This document shows positions 28,859 through 37,633 of a stretch of DNA of 64,000 nt, one piece after another. Where the stretch lies: the NCBI RefSeq assembly GCF_049801055.1, contig NZ_JBNAGF010000004.1, forward strand, positions 186,001 to 250,000, written 5' to 3'. This DNA comes from JBNAGF01 sp049801055. GTDB lineage: Bacteria > Pseudomonadota > Alphaproteobacteria > Rhodobacterales > Rhodobacteraceae. The first letter of the stretch is position 1. Every line of letters begins with the position of its first letter. The position numbers were made by a program, and so were the translations under genes. The notes under the pieces were generated by a model that was not told the origin of the DNA, did not search any database, and saw nothing but the letters and a program-made list of their open reading frames with translations.

Positions 28859-29590
28859 ATGGCAAGAAAGACGGCAGGCAAGTCGACCAAGAAAAAGGGA
28901 AAGGCCAAGCGGAAGTTCAAACCGCTGGCATGGGCAGGATTCATTCTGTTGCGCGCATGTACGGTTTTAATCGTGGTCGTGCTTGCACTGGTCATTCTGT
29001 TCCGCTTCGTCAATCCACCTGTGACCGCTACAATCTTCTCGGAATGGCGACGGCTGGGCTCGGTCGAACGTGAATGGGTGCGTATCGAGGACATTGCTGC
29101 CGTCGCACCCCGCTCGGTCGTAGCTGCTGAGGATGCGAACTTTTGCCTTCACTGGGGCTTTGATGTGAAGGCGATCCGGGCGGCGATCGACGCCGGCGCG
29201 AAACGCGGCGCATCCACTCTCAGCCAACAGGTTACAAAGAACGTCTTTCTCTGGCAGGGGCGTAGCTGGATCCGTAAGGCGTTGGAAACAGCAATAACCC
29301 CCGCCGTCGAGGCATTCTGGCCCAAGAAACGCATTCTGGAAGTCTATCTGAATGTCGCCGAGATGGACGAGGGAGTGTTCGGAATACAAGCCGCCGCGCA
29401 GTCTTACTTTGGTGTTGATGCCGATCAGCTCACAGCCGTTCAGTCTGCTCGAATTGCCGCTGTTCTTCCAAATCCCAAGGGCAGGTCAGCAGCAAACCCC
29501 TCCCAACGCCTGCGCAGAAAAGCCGCCGCTATAATGGATGGCGCGGCCACGATCCGCGCAGATGGTCGCTCGGGCTGTTTCGAGGATTGA
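28859..29590 (+). CDS. mtgA: monofunctional biosynthetic peptidoglycan transglycosylase
   Basis: This 243-residue membrane-anchored glycosyltransferase of family GT51 polymerises lipid II into glycan strands. A lysine-rich N-terminus precedes one membrane helix (about residues 25-50). The catalytic glutamate motif is VVAAEDANFCLHWGFD, and GASTLSQQVTKNVFLWQGRS with RKALETAITPAVEAFWPKKR are the other conserved boxes. No transpeptidase domain follows. ATG 28859 gives the family N-terminus; the frame opens earlier at 28811, without support. Confidence 0.92.
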   Translation: MARKTAGKSTKKKGKAKRKFKPLAWAGFILLRACTVLIVVVLALVILFRFVNPPVTATIFSEWRRLGSVEREWVRIEDIAAVAPRSVVAAEDANFCLHWGFDVKAIRAAIDAGAKRGASTLSQQVTKNVFLWQGRSWIRKALETAITPAVEAFWPKKRILEVYLNVAEMDEGVFGIQAAAQSYFGVDADQLTAVQSARIAAVLPNPKGRSAANPSQRLRRKAAAIMDGAATIRADGRSGCFED

Positions 29591-29646
29591 AAACCCTGCC
29601 GTGACAGGTCTATTGCTTGAATACTGTCTCAATACTTTGGATTATC

Positions 29647-30312
29647 ATGGCGCGCTTGTTTCACGTTCCCCTTTCTCCGTTTTGCCGCAAAGTCCGGCTG
29701 TCGCTGGCCGAGAAGAAAATCGAGGTCGAACTGGTAGAAGAACGCTACTGGGAAGGTGACCCCGATTTTCTGCGCCGCAACCCGGCAGCCAAGGTTCCGG
29801 TCATCAAGCTGGACGGCAAGCTGATGGCTGAAAGTGCGGCAATTTGTGAGTACATCGAAGAGACCCGCCCGGAGCCACCGCTGATGCCAAAGGATGCGGA
29901 TGGGCGATACGAGGTCCGCCGTCTTGTGGGGTGGTTCGATGATAAGTTTCACCACGAAGTGACTTCGAAACTGCTGTATGAACGGGTGAACAAGAAGGTT
30001 ACCGGCCAAGGGTATCCCGACAGCCGAAACGTCAAGGACGGCGCGAAAGCCATCAAGTATCATCTGGACTACATGGCGTGGTTGCTGGATCACCGCCGCT
30101 GGCTGGCGGGTGACGTGATGACGCTGGCAGATTTTGCGGCCGCCGCGCATCTGTCGTCACTGGATTACATCTCGGATGTAGACTGGAACCGGAGCCAGGT
30201 GGTCAAGGACTGGTACGCAAAGATCAAATCGCGTCCGGCCTTCCGATCAATTCTTGCCGATCAGGTTCCCGGTTTTCGTCCTCCGGCCCATTACGCCGAT
30301 CTCGACTTCTGA
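29647..30312 (+). CDS. glutathione S-transferase family protein
   Basis: This 221-residue cytoplasmic protein has an N-terminal thioredoxin-like domain (LFHVPLSPFCRKVRLSLAEK; AAKVPVIKLDGKLMAESAAI) and an all-helical C-terminal domain. SPFC is the likely active-site motif, so a cysteine or serine type GST is expected rather than the tyrosine type. ATG 29647 is used, since the preceding ten residues of the open frame do not fit the family. A GST next to queG and mtgA gives no hint about its substrate. Confidence 0.85.
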   Translation: MARLFHVPLSPFCRKVRLSLAEKKIEVELVEERYWEGDPDFLRRNPAAKVPVIKLDGKLMAESAAICEYIEETRPEPPLMPKDADGRYEVRRLVGWFDDKFHHEVTSKLLYERVNKKVTGQGYPDSRNVKDGAKAIKYHLDYMAWLLDHRRWLAGDVMTLADFAAAAHLSSLDYISDVDWNRSQVVKDWYAKIKSRPAFRSILADQVPGFRPPAHYADLDF

Positions 30313-30405
30313 TAGCACCGGGGCATTGGTCCGTGTTGCCTTGGGGTCGGTGTTGCCCTGATTATCGGCCTCGAGCCCGGCCTACCCCGAGGAAAACTCA
30401 TTCAA

Positions 30406-31443
30406 ATGCAGAGCCGAGCAGACCTGAAGAACAGATTGGTGGCCCAAGCCCGAGAAGAAGGGTTTGCAGCCTGCCGAATCTGCCGCCCATGGGATGTTCC
30501 CGAAGTTCCAGCCCGGCTCGACGCCTTTTTAAGTGCCGGATTTCACGGTCAGATGGGCTGGATGGCCCAACGAACGCATTGGCGCGGAGATCCGGCAGAA
30601 CTCTGGCCCGAAGCGCGATCCGTTATCATGCTGGCCGAAAGCTACTCCCCGGAAACCGACCCTATGGAGGTCGTCGGTCGCCCTGACCGAGGGGCGATAT
30701 CGGTCTACGCGCGAGGCAAAGACTATCACGATCTGGTCAAGAAAAGACTGAAACGCCTCGCCCGCTGGCTGATTGCTGAAGCCGGAGGTGAGGTGAAGGT
30801 TTTTGTTGATACCGCTCCGGTCCCGGAAAAGGCACTCGGGCAAGCCTCGGGGCTAGGTTGGCAGGGAAAACACACCAATCTTGTAAGCCAGGATTGGGGC
30901 AACTGGGCATTTTTAGGGTCTGTTTTTACAACTCTGGATCTGCCTGCAGACCCGGCTGAAACGGACCATTGCGGATCGTGCCGCTCCTGCCTGACCGCCT
31001 GCCCAACCGAGGCCTTCCCGGCGCCCTACCAATTGGACGCGAGACGCTGCATTTCCTACCTGACAATTGAACACAAAGGCCCCGTCGACGAAGAACTGCG
31101 CGGCAAGCTCGGAAACCGGATTTATGGCTGCGATGATTGTCTCGCTGCCTGCCCGTGGAACAAGTTCGCCGTGGCCGCCAGCGATATTCGGTATGCCGCA
31201 CGTGAGGGATTGGACGCCCCACGACTGGAAGAGCTGGCCCGTCTGGACGATGCCGCGTTTCGAAGCAAATTCTCAGGTTCCCCGATTAAACGGATTGGGC
31301 GGGACCGTTTCGTTCGAAACGTGCTGTACGCCATAGGAAACTCTGGAGATCCCGCCCTGAAATCCATCACCCAATCTTTGATCGGTGACCCCGACCCTGC
31401 GGTCGCCGATGCTGCCCGATGGGCTGAACAACAGCTATCGTGA
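30406..31443 (+). CDS. queG: epoxyqueuosine reductase QueG
   Basis: This 345-residue cobalamin-dependent iron-sulphur enzyme performs the last step of queuosine synthesis in tRNA. Two [4Fe-4S] cysteine boxes are present: CGSCRSCLTACPTEAFPAPY and CDDCLAACPWNKFA. The cobalamin-binding part carries VDTAPVPEKALGQASGLGWQ with the likely proton donor aspartate. A short HEAT-like repeat at the C-terminus (GNSGDPALKSITQSLIGDPD) is usual. The start ATG 30406 lacks a strong Shine-Dalgarno sequence. Confidence 0.93.
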   Translation: MQSRADLKNRLVAQAREEGFAACRICRPWDVPEVPARLDAFLSAGFHGQMGWMAQRTHWRGDPAELWPEARSVIMLAESYSPETDPMEVVGRPDRGAISVYARGKDYHDLVKKRLKRLARWLIAEAGGEVKVFVDTAPVPEKALGQASGLGWQGKHTNLVSQDWGNWAFLGSVFTTLDLPADPAETDHCGSCRSCLTACPTEAFPAPYQLDARRCISYLTIEHKGPVDEELRGKLGNRIYGCDDCLAACPWNKFAVAASDIRYAAREGLDAPRLEELARLDDAAFRSKFSGSPIKRIGRDRFVRNVLYAIGNSGDPALKSITQSLIGDPDPAVADAARWAEQQLS

Positions 31444-31611
31444 ATGTCCCGTTCGGCGCAATTCGACAGTGTTTTGTGCACATAGGGAGAATTTCGGGCT
31501 GGTAGATCCGCGCCCGTTGATTGATCCGGTTGCACTTCGATCAAATTTCGTTCCCCAATCACATTGTTTCGGTTTAAATCGCCACAGCCATTGGAACGCG
31601 CGGAGGACGGA

Positions 31612-33615
31612 ATGGCACTTGCCCTCGGGGTAGATACTGGCGGGACATACACCGACGCCGTTCTGGTTCGGGACGAGAAGAAGGTAATCGCCAGTGCAAA
31701 GTCACTGACGACGCGATCCGATCTGGCCATTGGAATTGGCAACGCTGTCGAAGAGGTACTTCGTCAAGCTCAGGTGCCAGCGTCAGAAATCTCGATCGCT
31801 GCTCTTTCGACGACCCTTGCCACCAATGCGCTGGTCGAAGGGCAGGGTGGCCGGGTGGCATTGATCTACATTGGGTTTCAGGTGAGCGATTTGGCCCGCC
31901 ACGGTGTATCAGACGCTCTGAAGGGAGACCCGACCGTCGTTTTGCAAGGCGGTCATGACCATGCCGGCATTCAAAAAGTGGATTTGGATGAGGCTGGGCT
32001 GATTGAGTTTCTACATAAAAACAATGACGTTTCCGGCTATGCCGTGGCAGCTCAGTTCGCGACCCGCAACCCCGAACACGAAAACCGCGCTGCTGAAATC
32101 ATCAGGGACGTGACGGGCATTCCGGTCACATGCTCTCACCACCTTTCAGCCAAGTTGAACGGTCCGAAGCGCGCGGTAACTGCGGTATTAAACGCGCGCC
32201 TGATCGGCATGATCGACAAATTGATCGGGCGGGCGGGTTTACGACTTACAGAGCTGGGGGTTACTGCACCATTAATGGTGGTTCGGGGCGACGGTGCCCT
32301 GATGTCGGCCGAACAGGCTCGCACCCGACCAATCGAAACCATTCTGAGTGGACCAGCCGCCTCGGTTGTCGGTGCCCGTTGGCTCACCGGCGTGGACCAA
32401 GCCATTGTCTCTGATATCGGAGGCACGACGACTGACGTGGCCCTGATCCGCGACGGAAGACCAGCAATCGACCCGAACGGAGCGCAGGTCGGACCGTTTC
32501 GAACAATGGTCGAGGCGGTTGCGATGCGCACAACCGGACTTGGCGGCGACAGCCAGGTTCATGTTCGGACAGAAGGTCTGATAGGCGGTGTGACTTTGGG
32601 GCCGCGACGGGTTGTACCTGTATCCTTGATGGCCATAGATGCCTCAGATGTCGTTCACGCCAAACTGGATGAGCAGTTGCGCAACACCGTGCCGGGCGAA
32701 CACGATGGGCAATTCTTGCGTCGCGTTCCCGGCAGCGCGACCGAAGGTCTAGGGCCGCGGGAATTGACCTTGCTGGACCGAATAGGAACTGATGTTTGCC
32801 CGGCCGAAGATGCTCTTCGCTCTCGAATGGACCACGCTTCACTGAAACGACTGATAGAGCGTGGCGTTGTTCAGATAAGTGGTGTCACACCATCCGACGC
32901 GAGCCATGTTCTTGGCACGCTCGCTGCTTGGGATAGCGAGGCCGCACATAAGTCTCTGGTTCTGTTCAGCAGAAAAAAGACCGGAGCGGGAAATTCCTTG
33001 GCTTCCGATCCCACGGAACTTGCGAACATGATCTGTGATCAGCTGACCGAACGGACGTCGCTGGCCCTGTTAGAGACTGCTTTCAGCGAGGAGTCCGAAT
33101 CGTTTGACCTGCCGCCCGGAGAACTTGCCAGCCACGTTCTCATGCAACGCGGATTGGCATCACATCGCGGCCTTCTGTCTTTGGACGCAGCCCTGAACAT
33201 TGACGTTGTTGGCCTTGGTGCCTCGGCGCCGAACTACTACCCCACAGTTGGAGACAGGCTGCGCAGCCGTGTCATCCTTCCTGAACACGCAGGCGTCGCG
33301 AACGCTATCGGCGCGGTGGTCGGGCGAATAACGGTTCGGAGAGCCGGAACCATAACCTCCCCTGCTGAGGGACAATTCCGCGTTCATCTGGAGTTCGGTC
33401 CAAAAGATTTCTCTAACCCAGAGGCCGCTCAGACCTATCTCGAAGAAAGTTTGTCGGAACAGGCCCGATCTGAAGCGAGACAAGGCGGAGCAGAAGATAT
33501 CCGGTTACTGGTGGAGCGACAGGTTCAAACGGCGCAGATAGAAGCACGCGACGTGTTTGTCGGAGCCGAAATTACCGTCGAAGCCAGTGGAAGACCACGC
33601 GTCGCCGTGGGTTGA
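31612..33615 (+). CDS. hydantoinase/oxoprolinase family protein (HyuA-like)
   Basis: This 667-residue protein of the ATP-dependent hydantoinase/oxoprolinase family opens with the nucleotide-binding hydantoinase N-terminal motif MALALGVDTGGTYTDAVLVR. ALSTTLATNALVEGQGG and the second phosphate-binding loop SDIGGTTTDVALIRDGRP follow. HyuA-type proteins hydrolyse cyclic amides (hydantoin, 5-oxoproline) or carboxylate ketones with ATP. The usual HyuB partner is not next to it, so the substrate is open. GGAGG lies 6 bases before ATG 31612. The 168 bases upstream contain no recognisable riboswitch. Confidence 0.85.
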   Translation: MALALGVDTGGTYTDAVLVRDEKKVIASAKSLTTRSDLAIGIGNAVEEVLRQAQVPASEISIAALSTTLATNALVEGQGGRVALIYIGFQVSDLARHGVSDALKGDPTVVLQGGHDHAGIQKVDLDEAGLIEFLHKNNDVSGYAVAAQFATRNPEHENRAAEIIRDVTGIPVTCSHHLSAKLNGPKRAVTAVLNARLIGMIDKLIGRAGLRLTELGVTAPLMVVRGDGALMSAEQARTRPIETILSGPAASVVGARWLTGVDQAIVSDIGGTTTDVALIRDGRPAIDPNGAQVGPFRTMVEAVAMRTTGLGGDSQVHVRTEGLIGGVTLGPRRVVPVSLMAIDASDVVHAKLDEQLRNTVPGEHDGQFLRRVPGSATEGLGPRELTLLDRIGTDVCPAEDALRSRMDHASLKRLIERGVVQISGVTPSDASHVLGTLAAWDSEAAHKSLVLFSRKKTGAGNSLASDPTELANMICDQLTERTSLALLETAFSEESESFDLPPGELASHVLMQRGLASHRGLLSLDAALNIDVVGLGASAPNYYPTVGDRLRSRVILPEHAGVANAIGAVVGRITVRRAGTITSPAEGQFRVHLEFGPKDFSNPEAAQTYLEESLSEQARSEARQGGAEDIRLLVERQVQTAQIEARDVFVGAEITVEASGRPRVAVG

Positions 33616-33641
33616 AGGTCTGAGTTCGCGGAATTCAGGCT

Positions 33642-34154
33642 CTATTCAGCGGCGTCAGTTCTGCTCTTCAAAGTCCAACCGGGCCGCGGGAAGTGGCAAG
33701 TGTACCCATTTGGCACCCGCTCCAAATAGTCCTGATGTTCTGGTTCCGCCTCCCAGAAATCACCTGCGGGTTCCAATTCGGTGACAACCTTGCCCGGCCA
33801 GAGACCACTGGCATCTACATCCGCAATAGTGTCAACCGCGATCTGTTTCTGAGCGTCCGACACGTAGTAGATTGCAGACCGATAGCTAAGACCAACATCG
33901 TTACCCTGACGGTTCGGAGTGCTCGGATCATGGATCTGAAAGAAGAATTCGAGCAGATCCCGATAGCTGATCCGGGCAGGATCAAACATGATCTCGATAC
34001 CCTCGGCATGGGTTCCGTGATTTCGGTAGGTCGCGTTCGGCACGTCACCGCCGGTATATCCGACACGCGTTTTTTTGACTCCGGGCAACTTTCGGATCAG
34101 GTCCTGCATCCCCCAGAAACATCCTCCTGCCAGAACGGCGCGTTCAAGGCTCAT
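33642..34154 (-). CDS. msrA: peptide methionine sulfoxide reductase MsrA
   Basis: This 170-residue protein repairs methionine-S-sulfoxide in oxidised proteins. The catalytic cysteine is C12 in LAGGCFWGMQDL, followed by the family motifs RVGYTGGDVPNATY and NHGTHAEGIEI. One more cysteine (NGYTCHFPRPGW) lies near the C-terminus and no distal resolving cysteines are present, so thioredoxin may reduce it through a shorter pathway. Its start overlaps the msrB stop by four bases. It repairs the S epimer while MsrB repairs the R epimer. Confidence 0.94.
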   Translation of the reverse strand: MSLERAVLAGGCFWGMQDLIRKLPGVKKTRVGYTGGDVPNATYRNHGTHAEGIEIMFDPARISYRDLLEFFFQIHDPSTPNRQGNDVGLSYRSAIYYVSDAQKQIAVDTIADVDASGLWPGKVVTELEPAGDFWEAEPEHQDYLERVPNGYTCHFPRPGWTLKSRTDAAE

Positions 34155-34600
34155 GCAACATCCTCCACTTGGTTCAAATACTCGCCGTATCCCTCGGCTT
34201 CCATGTCGTCGCGGTGCACAAAACGCAAGGATGCCGAGTTAATACAGTATCGCAATCCACCGCGATCGCGGGGGCCATCGGGGAAGACATGGCCCAAATG
34301 GCTGTCACCATGAGTCGACCGCACTTCGGTTCTGATCATGCCAAGGCTGCGATCTTCAAGTTCAGCCACATGAGCAGGTTCGATTGGTTTCGTGAAACTG
34401 GGCCATCCGCATCCCGAGTCGTATTTGTCGGCGGAAGCGAACAGGGGTTCACCCGAGACGATGTCCACATAGATCCCGGGATCCTTGTTGTTCAGCAACT
34501 GGCCAGTGCCGGGTCTTTCCGTCCCGTTTTGCTGCGTGACCCGGAACTCTTCAGGTGACAAGCGAGAGATGGCGTCCGGGTCCTTGGAATACTGGGTCAT
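34151..34600 (-). CDS. msrB: peptide methionine sulfoxide reductase MsrB
   Basis: This 149-residue partner of MsrA reduces methionine-R-sulfoxide. Family motifs are SGCGWPSFTKPI, HGDSHLGHVFPDGP and the catalytic cysteine in LRYCINSASLRF. The two CxxC pairs that bind structural zinc in many MsrB proteins are replaced (for example YVDIVSGEPLF), so it belongs to the zinc-free type. The msrB-msrA order with a 4-base overlap points to coupled translation. Confidence 0.93.
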   Translation of the reverse strand: MTQYSKDPDAISRLSPEEFRVTQQNGTERPGTGQLLNNKDPGIYVDIVSGEPLFASADKYDSGCGWPSFTKPIEPAHVAELEDRSLGMIRTEVRSTHGDSHLGHVFPDGPRDRGGLRYCINSASLRFVHRDDMEAEGYGEYLNQVEDVA

Positions 34601-34718
34601 TACGTCCTCCGCACGAATAGGTTCTGAAACAGTAAATGGGGCTTGCGGCGTGAAATCAAAGGCAATCTTGAAGAGGTCGCGCAGATGTGCGCGATCGGAT
34701 CAGCAACTCGGTTTCCTT

Positions 34719-35600
34719 TCAGCGTGCCGGCACCGGTTTCGGTTGGCGCGAGAGCTGAACCGCAAGAATACCGACGGTCGTCACCACGACCCCGACAAAG
34801 TCGAGAGGGCCAAGGGCTTCGCCAAGCAGGGCCGCTGCAATTGCAACGCCGAAAACCGGGTTGAGAAAATGGAAGGTGGCTGCCCTGATCGGCCCGATCC
34901 GGTCAAGAAGCAGGAACCATACAAACGTCGCTGCAAGGCCCGGTACGAGAGTCGTGTAGGCAAAGGCAAGAGCCAGCGGCACGGTCGGATTGACACGGAT
35001 CGTTTCGAACACCGGCGCCGCAACAAACAGAATTGCAGCTCCAACCAACATCTGGAGACCCACGACCATCATAAAGTTACCGCCCGAGGTGGCTCCGCGA
35101 ACCGCCAAAGTAGCAAAGGTCAACGCAAACGCGGCGATGACGCACAACGCGACTCCGAACAAATCTGCCCCACCATCCAGCCGCGCGCCCATGATGAGGG
35201 ATACACCGGCCATACCGGCCAGCAAGCCGACAAAGCCCAAAGGACGGAGCCGTTCACCCAGCAAGGTCCAGCTGGCCAATGCCACCAGCAACGGCATGGT
35301 CGAAGCGATGATTGCAGCCAACGAGGCTTCGACAGTTTGCATCGCGAAAAAATTAAGCCCCAAGTACAGCGCATTCTGACAAACACCGAACAGGATCGTA
35401 GCGTACCACTGCTTGCGGGTCAGCTTCCATGACTGGCCCATGGCCCGGGCAATCGCCACACCAAGTAGGCCGGAAACGAGAAATCGGACAGCGAGAGAAA
35501 ACAGCGGCGAGGCATCTGCAACGATTATCCGCGCCGAGGTAAAGGCCGAAGACCACATCAGCGCAAAGGCCAGACCCATCAGGATTGCCTTGAAGTCCAT
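34719..35600 (-). CDS. DMT-family (EamA) transporter
   Basis: This 293-residue inner-membrane protein has ten predicted helices in two EamA repeats (LMWSSAFTSARIIVADASPL at the start; ATFVWFLLLDRIGPIRAATF near the end of the second repeat). Such proteins export amino acids or other small metabolites; the substrate cannot be told. It is a single gene between msrB and the HU gene. RBS and length are normal for the family. Confidence 0.85.
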   Translation of the reverse strand: MDFKAILMGLAFALMWSSAFTSARIIVADASPLFSLAVRFLVSGLLGVAIARAMGQSWKLTRKQWYATILFGVCQNALYLGLNFFAMQTVEASLAAIIASTMPLLVALASWTLLGERLRPLGFVGLLAGMAGVSLIMGARLDGGADLFGVALCVIAAFALTFATLAVRGATSGGNFMMVVGLQMLVGAAILFVAAPVFETIRVNPTVPLALAFAYTTLVPGLAATFVWFLLLDRIGPIRAATFHFLNPVFGVAIAAALLGEALGPLDFVGVVVTTVGILAVQLSRQPKPVPAR

Positions 35601-35703
35601 ATCTCAGCCTCTGCACATGCTTGCTGGCGTTTCGCGCGGACTGTTTCCCATTCGACTTTCGAGTGCAAGCAGGCAGATTGCTCTTGCGCTGCTATCCAAA
35701 ATG

Positions 35704-35731
35704 CAAAAAGGGCCGCCAAATTGGCGGCCCC
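35704..35731 (-). terminator. rho-independent terminator of the HU gene
   Basis: GGGCCGCCAA and TTGGCGGCCC form a 10-bp stem, followed on the minus strand by a run of five T residues. It lies 24 bases after the HU stop codon. Confidence 0.85.
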
Positions 35732-35754
35732 CGAACACTATCGCTGATGTGCGA

Positions 35755-36042
35755 TTAGCCGTTCACGCTATCCTTCAGCGCCTTCGCAATGGTCATCTTG
35801 ACCACTTTGTCGGCTTCCTTGGTAAAGGTTTCGCCGGTTGCAGGGTTGCGGACCTGACGCTCGGGGCGTTCGCGGCAATAGATCTTGCCAACGCCGGGCA
35901 GAGTAACCGCACCACCGCCCGATACCTCGCGGGTGATCAGGGTGGTGACGGCTTCCAGAGCAGCACCTGCGGATTTCTTATCAGTTCCCATTTCCTCGGC
36001 CAGCGCGGCAACGAGTTGGGTTTTGGTCATCGGTTTTGCCAT
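35755..36042 (-). CDS. HU-family DNA-binding protein
   Basis: This 95-residue histone-like protein bends and compacts DNA. The N-terminal helices (MTKTQLVAALAEEMGTDKKS), the loop GVGKIYCRERPERQVRNPAT and the C-terminal helix KVVKMTIAKALKDSV match HU. It lacks the GRNPKTG signature in exact form, having VRNPATGE. It could be HU or a close HU/IHF relative; HU fits better by length. It has its own terminator and is divergent from no close gene. Confidence 0.9.
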   Translation of the reverse strand: MAKPMTKTQLVAALAEEMGTDKKSAGAALEAVTTLITREVSGGGAVTLPGVGKIYCRERPERQVRNPATGETFTKEADKVVKMTIAKALKDSVNG

Positions 36043-36172
36043 TTCTTGGTCTCCTTCACGTGCCCGATCTATTGGGCCTCATCGCGTAACTTTAACGTCA
36101 TATTGTGATGCAACACAACGAATAGTGGCACCGGAACCCCGCTTTTTATGCGTTTTTTGCCGATTTTTGCCG

Positions 36173-37633
36173 TTAAAGGAAAGCCGTTTCCTCAAAACTA
36201 CGCAATTTCCGGCTGTGAAGGCGCTCCAATGGCATATCGCGAAGCGTTTCCATCGCCCGAATTCCGATAGCAAGATGTCGGCTGACCTGCGTGGTATAGA
36301 ACTCTGAGGCCATACCGGGCAGCTTTAACTCGCCATGCAAAGGCTTGTCGGACACGCAAAGCAATGTCCCATACGGAACGCGGAACCGGTAACCGTTCGC
36401 GGCGATAGTCGCACTCTCCATATCAAGCGCAATGGCCCGTGATTGGCTGAGGCGCTGAACTGGGCCGGACTGATCGCGAAGCTCCCAGTTTCGGTTGTCG
36501 ATTGTGGCAACGGTTCCGGTTCGCATGATCCGTTTCAAGTCAAAACCCTGTAGGTGGCTTTCCGCCTCGACAGCCTGTTCCAGCGCAATCTGTATTTCGG
36601 CAAGAGCTGGAATGGGAACCCAGACAGGCAGGTCATCATCCAGAACGTGATCTTCTCGCAGATAGGCATGCGCCAGAACAAAATCGCCCAGCGCCTGTGT
36701 GTTCCTCAACCCTGCGCAATGCCCGACCATGAGCCAGGCATGAGGCCGCAAGACCGCAATATGATCGGTCGCGGTTTTCGCATTGGACGGGCCTACGCCA
36801 ATATTTACAAGGCTGATACCCGATCCATCGGCGCGCTTTAAGTGATACGTGGGCATCTGCGGCAGTTTCACCGGCTGTTCCAGAGCTGCGTCCGCGTCAG
36901 TAATCTCTACATTTCCGGTGCTGACGAATCCTGTGTATCCGCTATCGGGATCCGCAAGTTGTTGACGTGCATATGCCTCGAACTCGGATACATAGAACTG
37001 GTAGTTCGTAAAAAGAACGTGGTTCTGAAAATGACTGGGATCCGTTGCGGTGTAATGCGACAGGCGCGCAAGCGAATAGTCAATCCTTTGTGCTGTGAAA
37101 GGCGCCAGCGGGCCAACTCCATCCTCGGAAACATAGGTTCCGTTGACGATATCATCGTTGGTCGTTGAAAGGTCAGGAACATCGAACACGTCGCGGAGAG
37201 TGAACTCTGCCGCGCCTTCCTGCGGGATGGTCAGGTCGGGATCGCCCGAAACAGCGAAATGTACGGGTATAGGCGTGTCAGAAAAGCCTATCACAACGGG
37301 TTGTCCGTGGTTGCGGATCAGCAATCCGATCTGTTGAGTCAGGTAGTGGCGAAACAGGTCCGGCCGCGTCACCGTAGTTGAGTGCATACCAGGCTGTGAG
37401 ACATGGCCGAAACTGAGCCGGCTGTCGACTTGGGCATAACTAGCCGTGGTCAGGCGAATCTCGGGATAATAGGCTCTGTAGCGTTGCGAGGTGTCGCCTC
37501 CGGCCATGACATCCCTGAAACTTTCACTCAGGAAACTCGTCGCTGTGAAATAGAGCTCTTCAAGTCGCTTGACTGCATCCCCGGCATCCAAGAACTGTTC
37601 GGGCTTGGGTGCCTTCGGTGTGTGCATCTTCAT
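36173..37633 (-). CDS. amn: AMP nucleosidase
   Basis: This 486-residue enzyme splits AMP into adenine and ribose 5-phosphate. The C-terminal catalytic half is a phosphorylase-like nucleosidase domain, with SLVNIGVGPSNAKTATDHIA, PHAWLMVGHCAGLRNTQALG and DMESATIAANGYRFRVPYGT. The N-terminal half is the Amn regulatory domain. It overlaps the adenine deaminase stop by four bases (ATGA at 37630-37633), and the upstream gene uses its product adenine. The pair may turn AMP into hypoxanthine, bypassing IMP-linked deamination. Confidence 0.92.
   Translation of the reverse strand: MKMHTPKAPKPEQFLDAGDAVKRLEELYFTATSFLSESFRDVMAGGDTSQRYRAYYPEIRLTTASYAQVDSRLSFGHVSQPGMHSTTVTRPDLFRHYLTQQIGLLIRNHGQPVVIGFSDTPIPVHFAVSGDPDLTIPQEGAAEFTLRDVFDVPDLSTTNDDIVNGTYVSEDGVGPLAPFTAQRIDYSLARLSHYTATDPSHFQNHVLFTNYQFYVSEFEAYARQQLADPDSGYTGFVSTGNVEITDADAALEQPVKLPQMPTYHLKRADGSGISLVNIGVGPSNAKTATDHIAVLRPHAWLMVGHCAGLRNTQALGDFVLAHAYLREDHVLDDDLPVWVPIPALAEIQIALEQAVEAESHLQGFDLKRIMRTGTVATIDNRNWELRDQSGPVQRLSQSRAIALDMESATIAANGYRFRVPYGTLLCVSDKPLHGELKLPGMASEFYTTQVSRHLAIGIRAMETLRDMPLERLHSRKLRSFEETAFL

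Noticed and set aside
31444..31611. Possible riboswitch upstream of the hydantoinase gene
   Set aside because: No stable conserved structure or known riboswitch motif could be recognised.
34485..35432. Plus-strand frame opposite the DMT transporter gene
   Set aside because: Translation is arginine- and glutamine-rich without pattern; the minus-strand transporter has clear helices.
36130..36146. Sigma-54-like TGGCACC sequence upstream of the HU gene
   Set aside because: The GC element falls two bases out of the required spacing, and sigma-54 control of HU is not expected.
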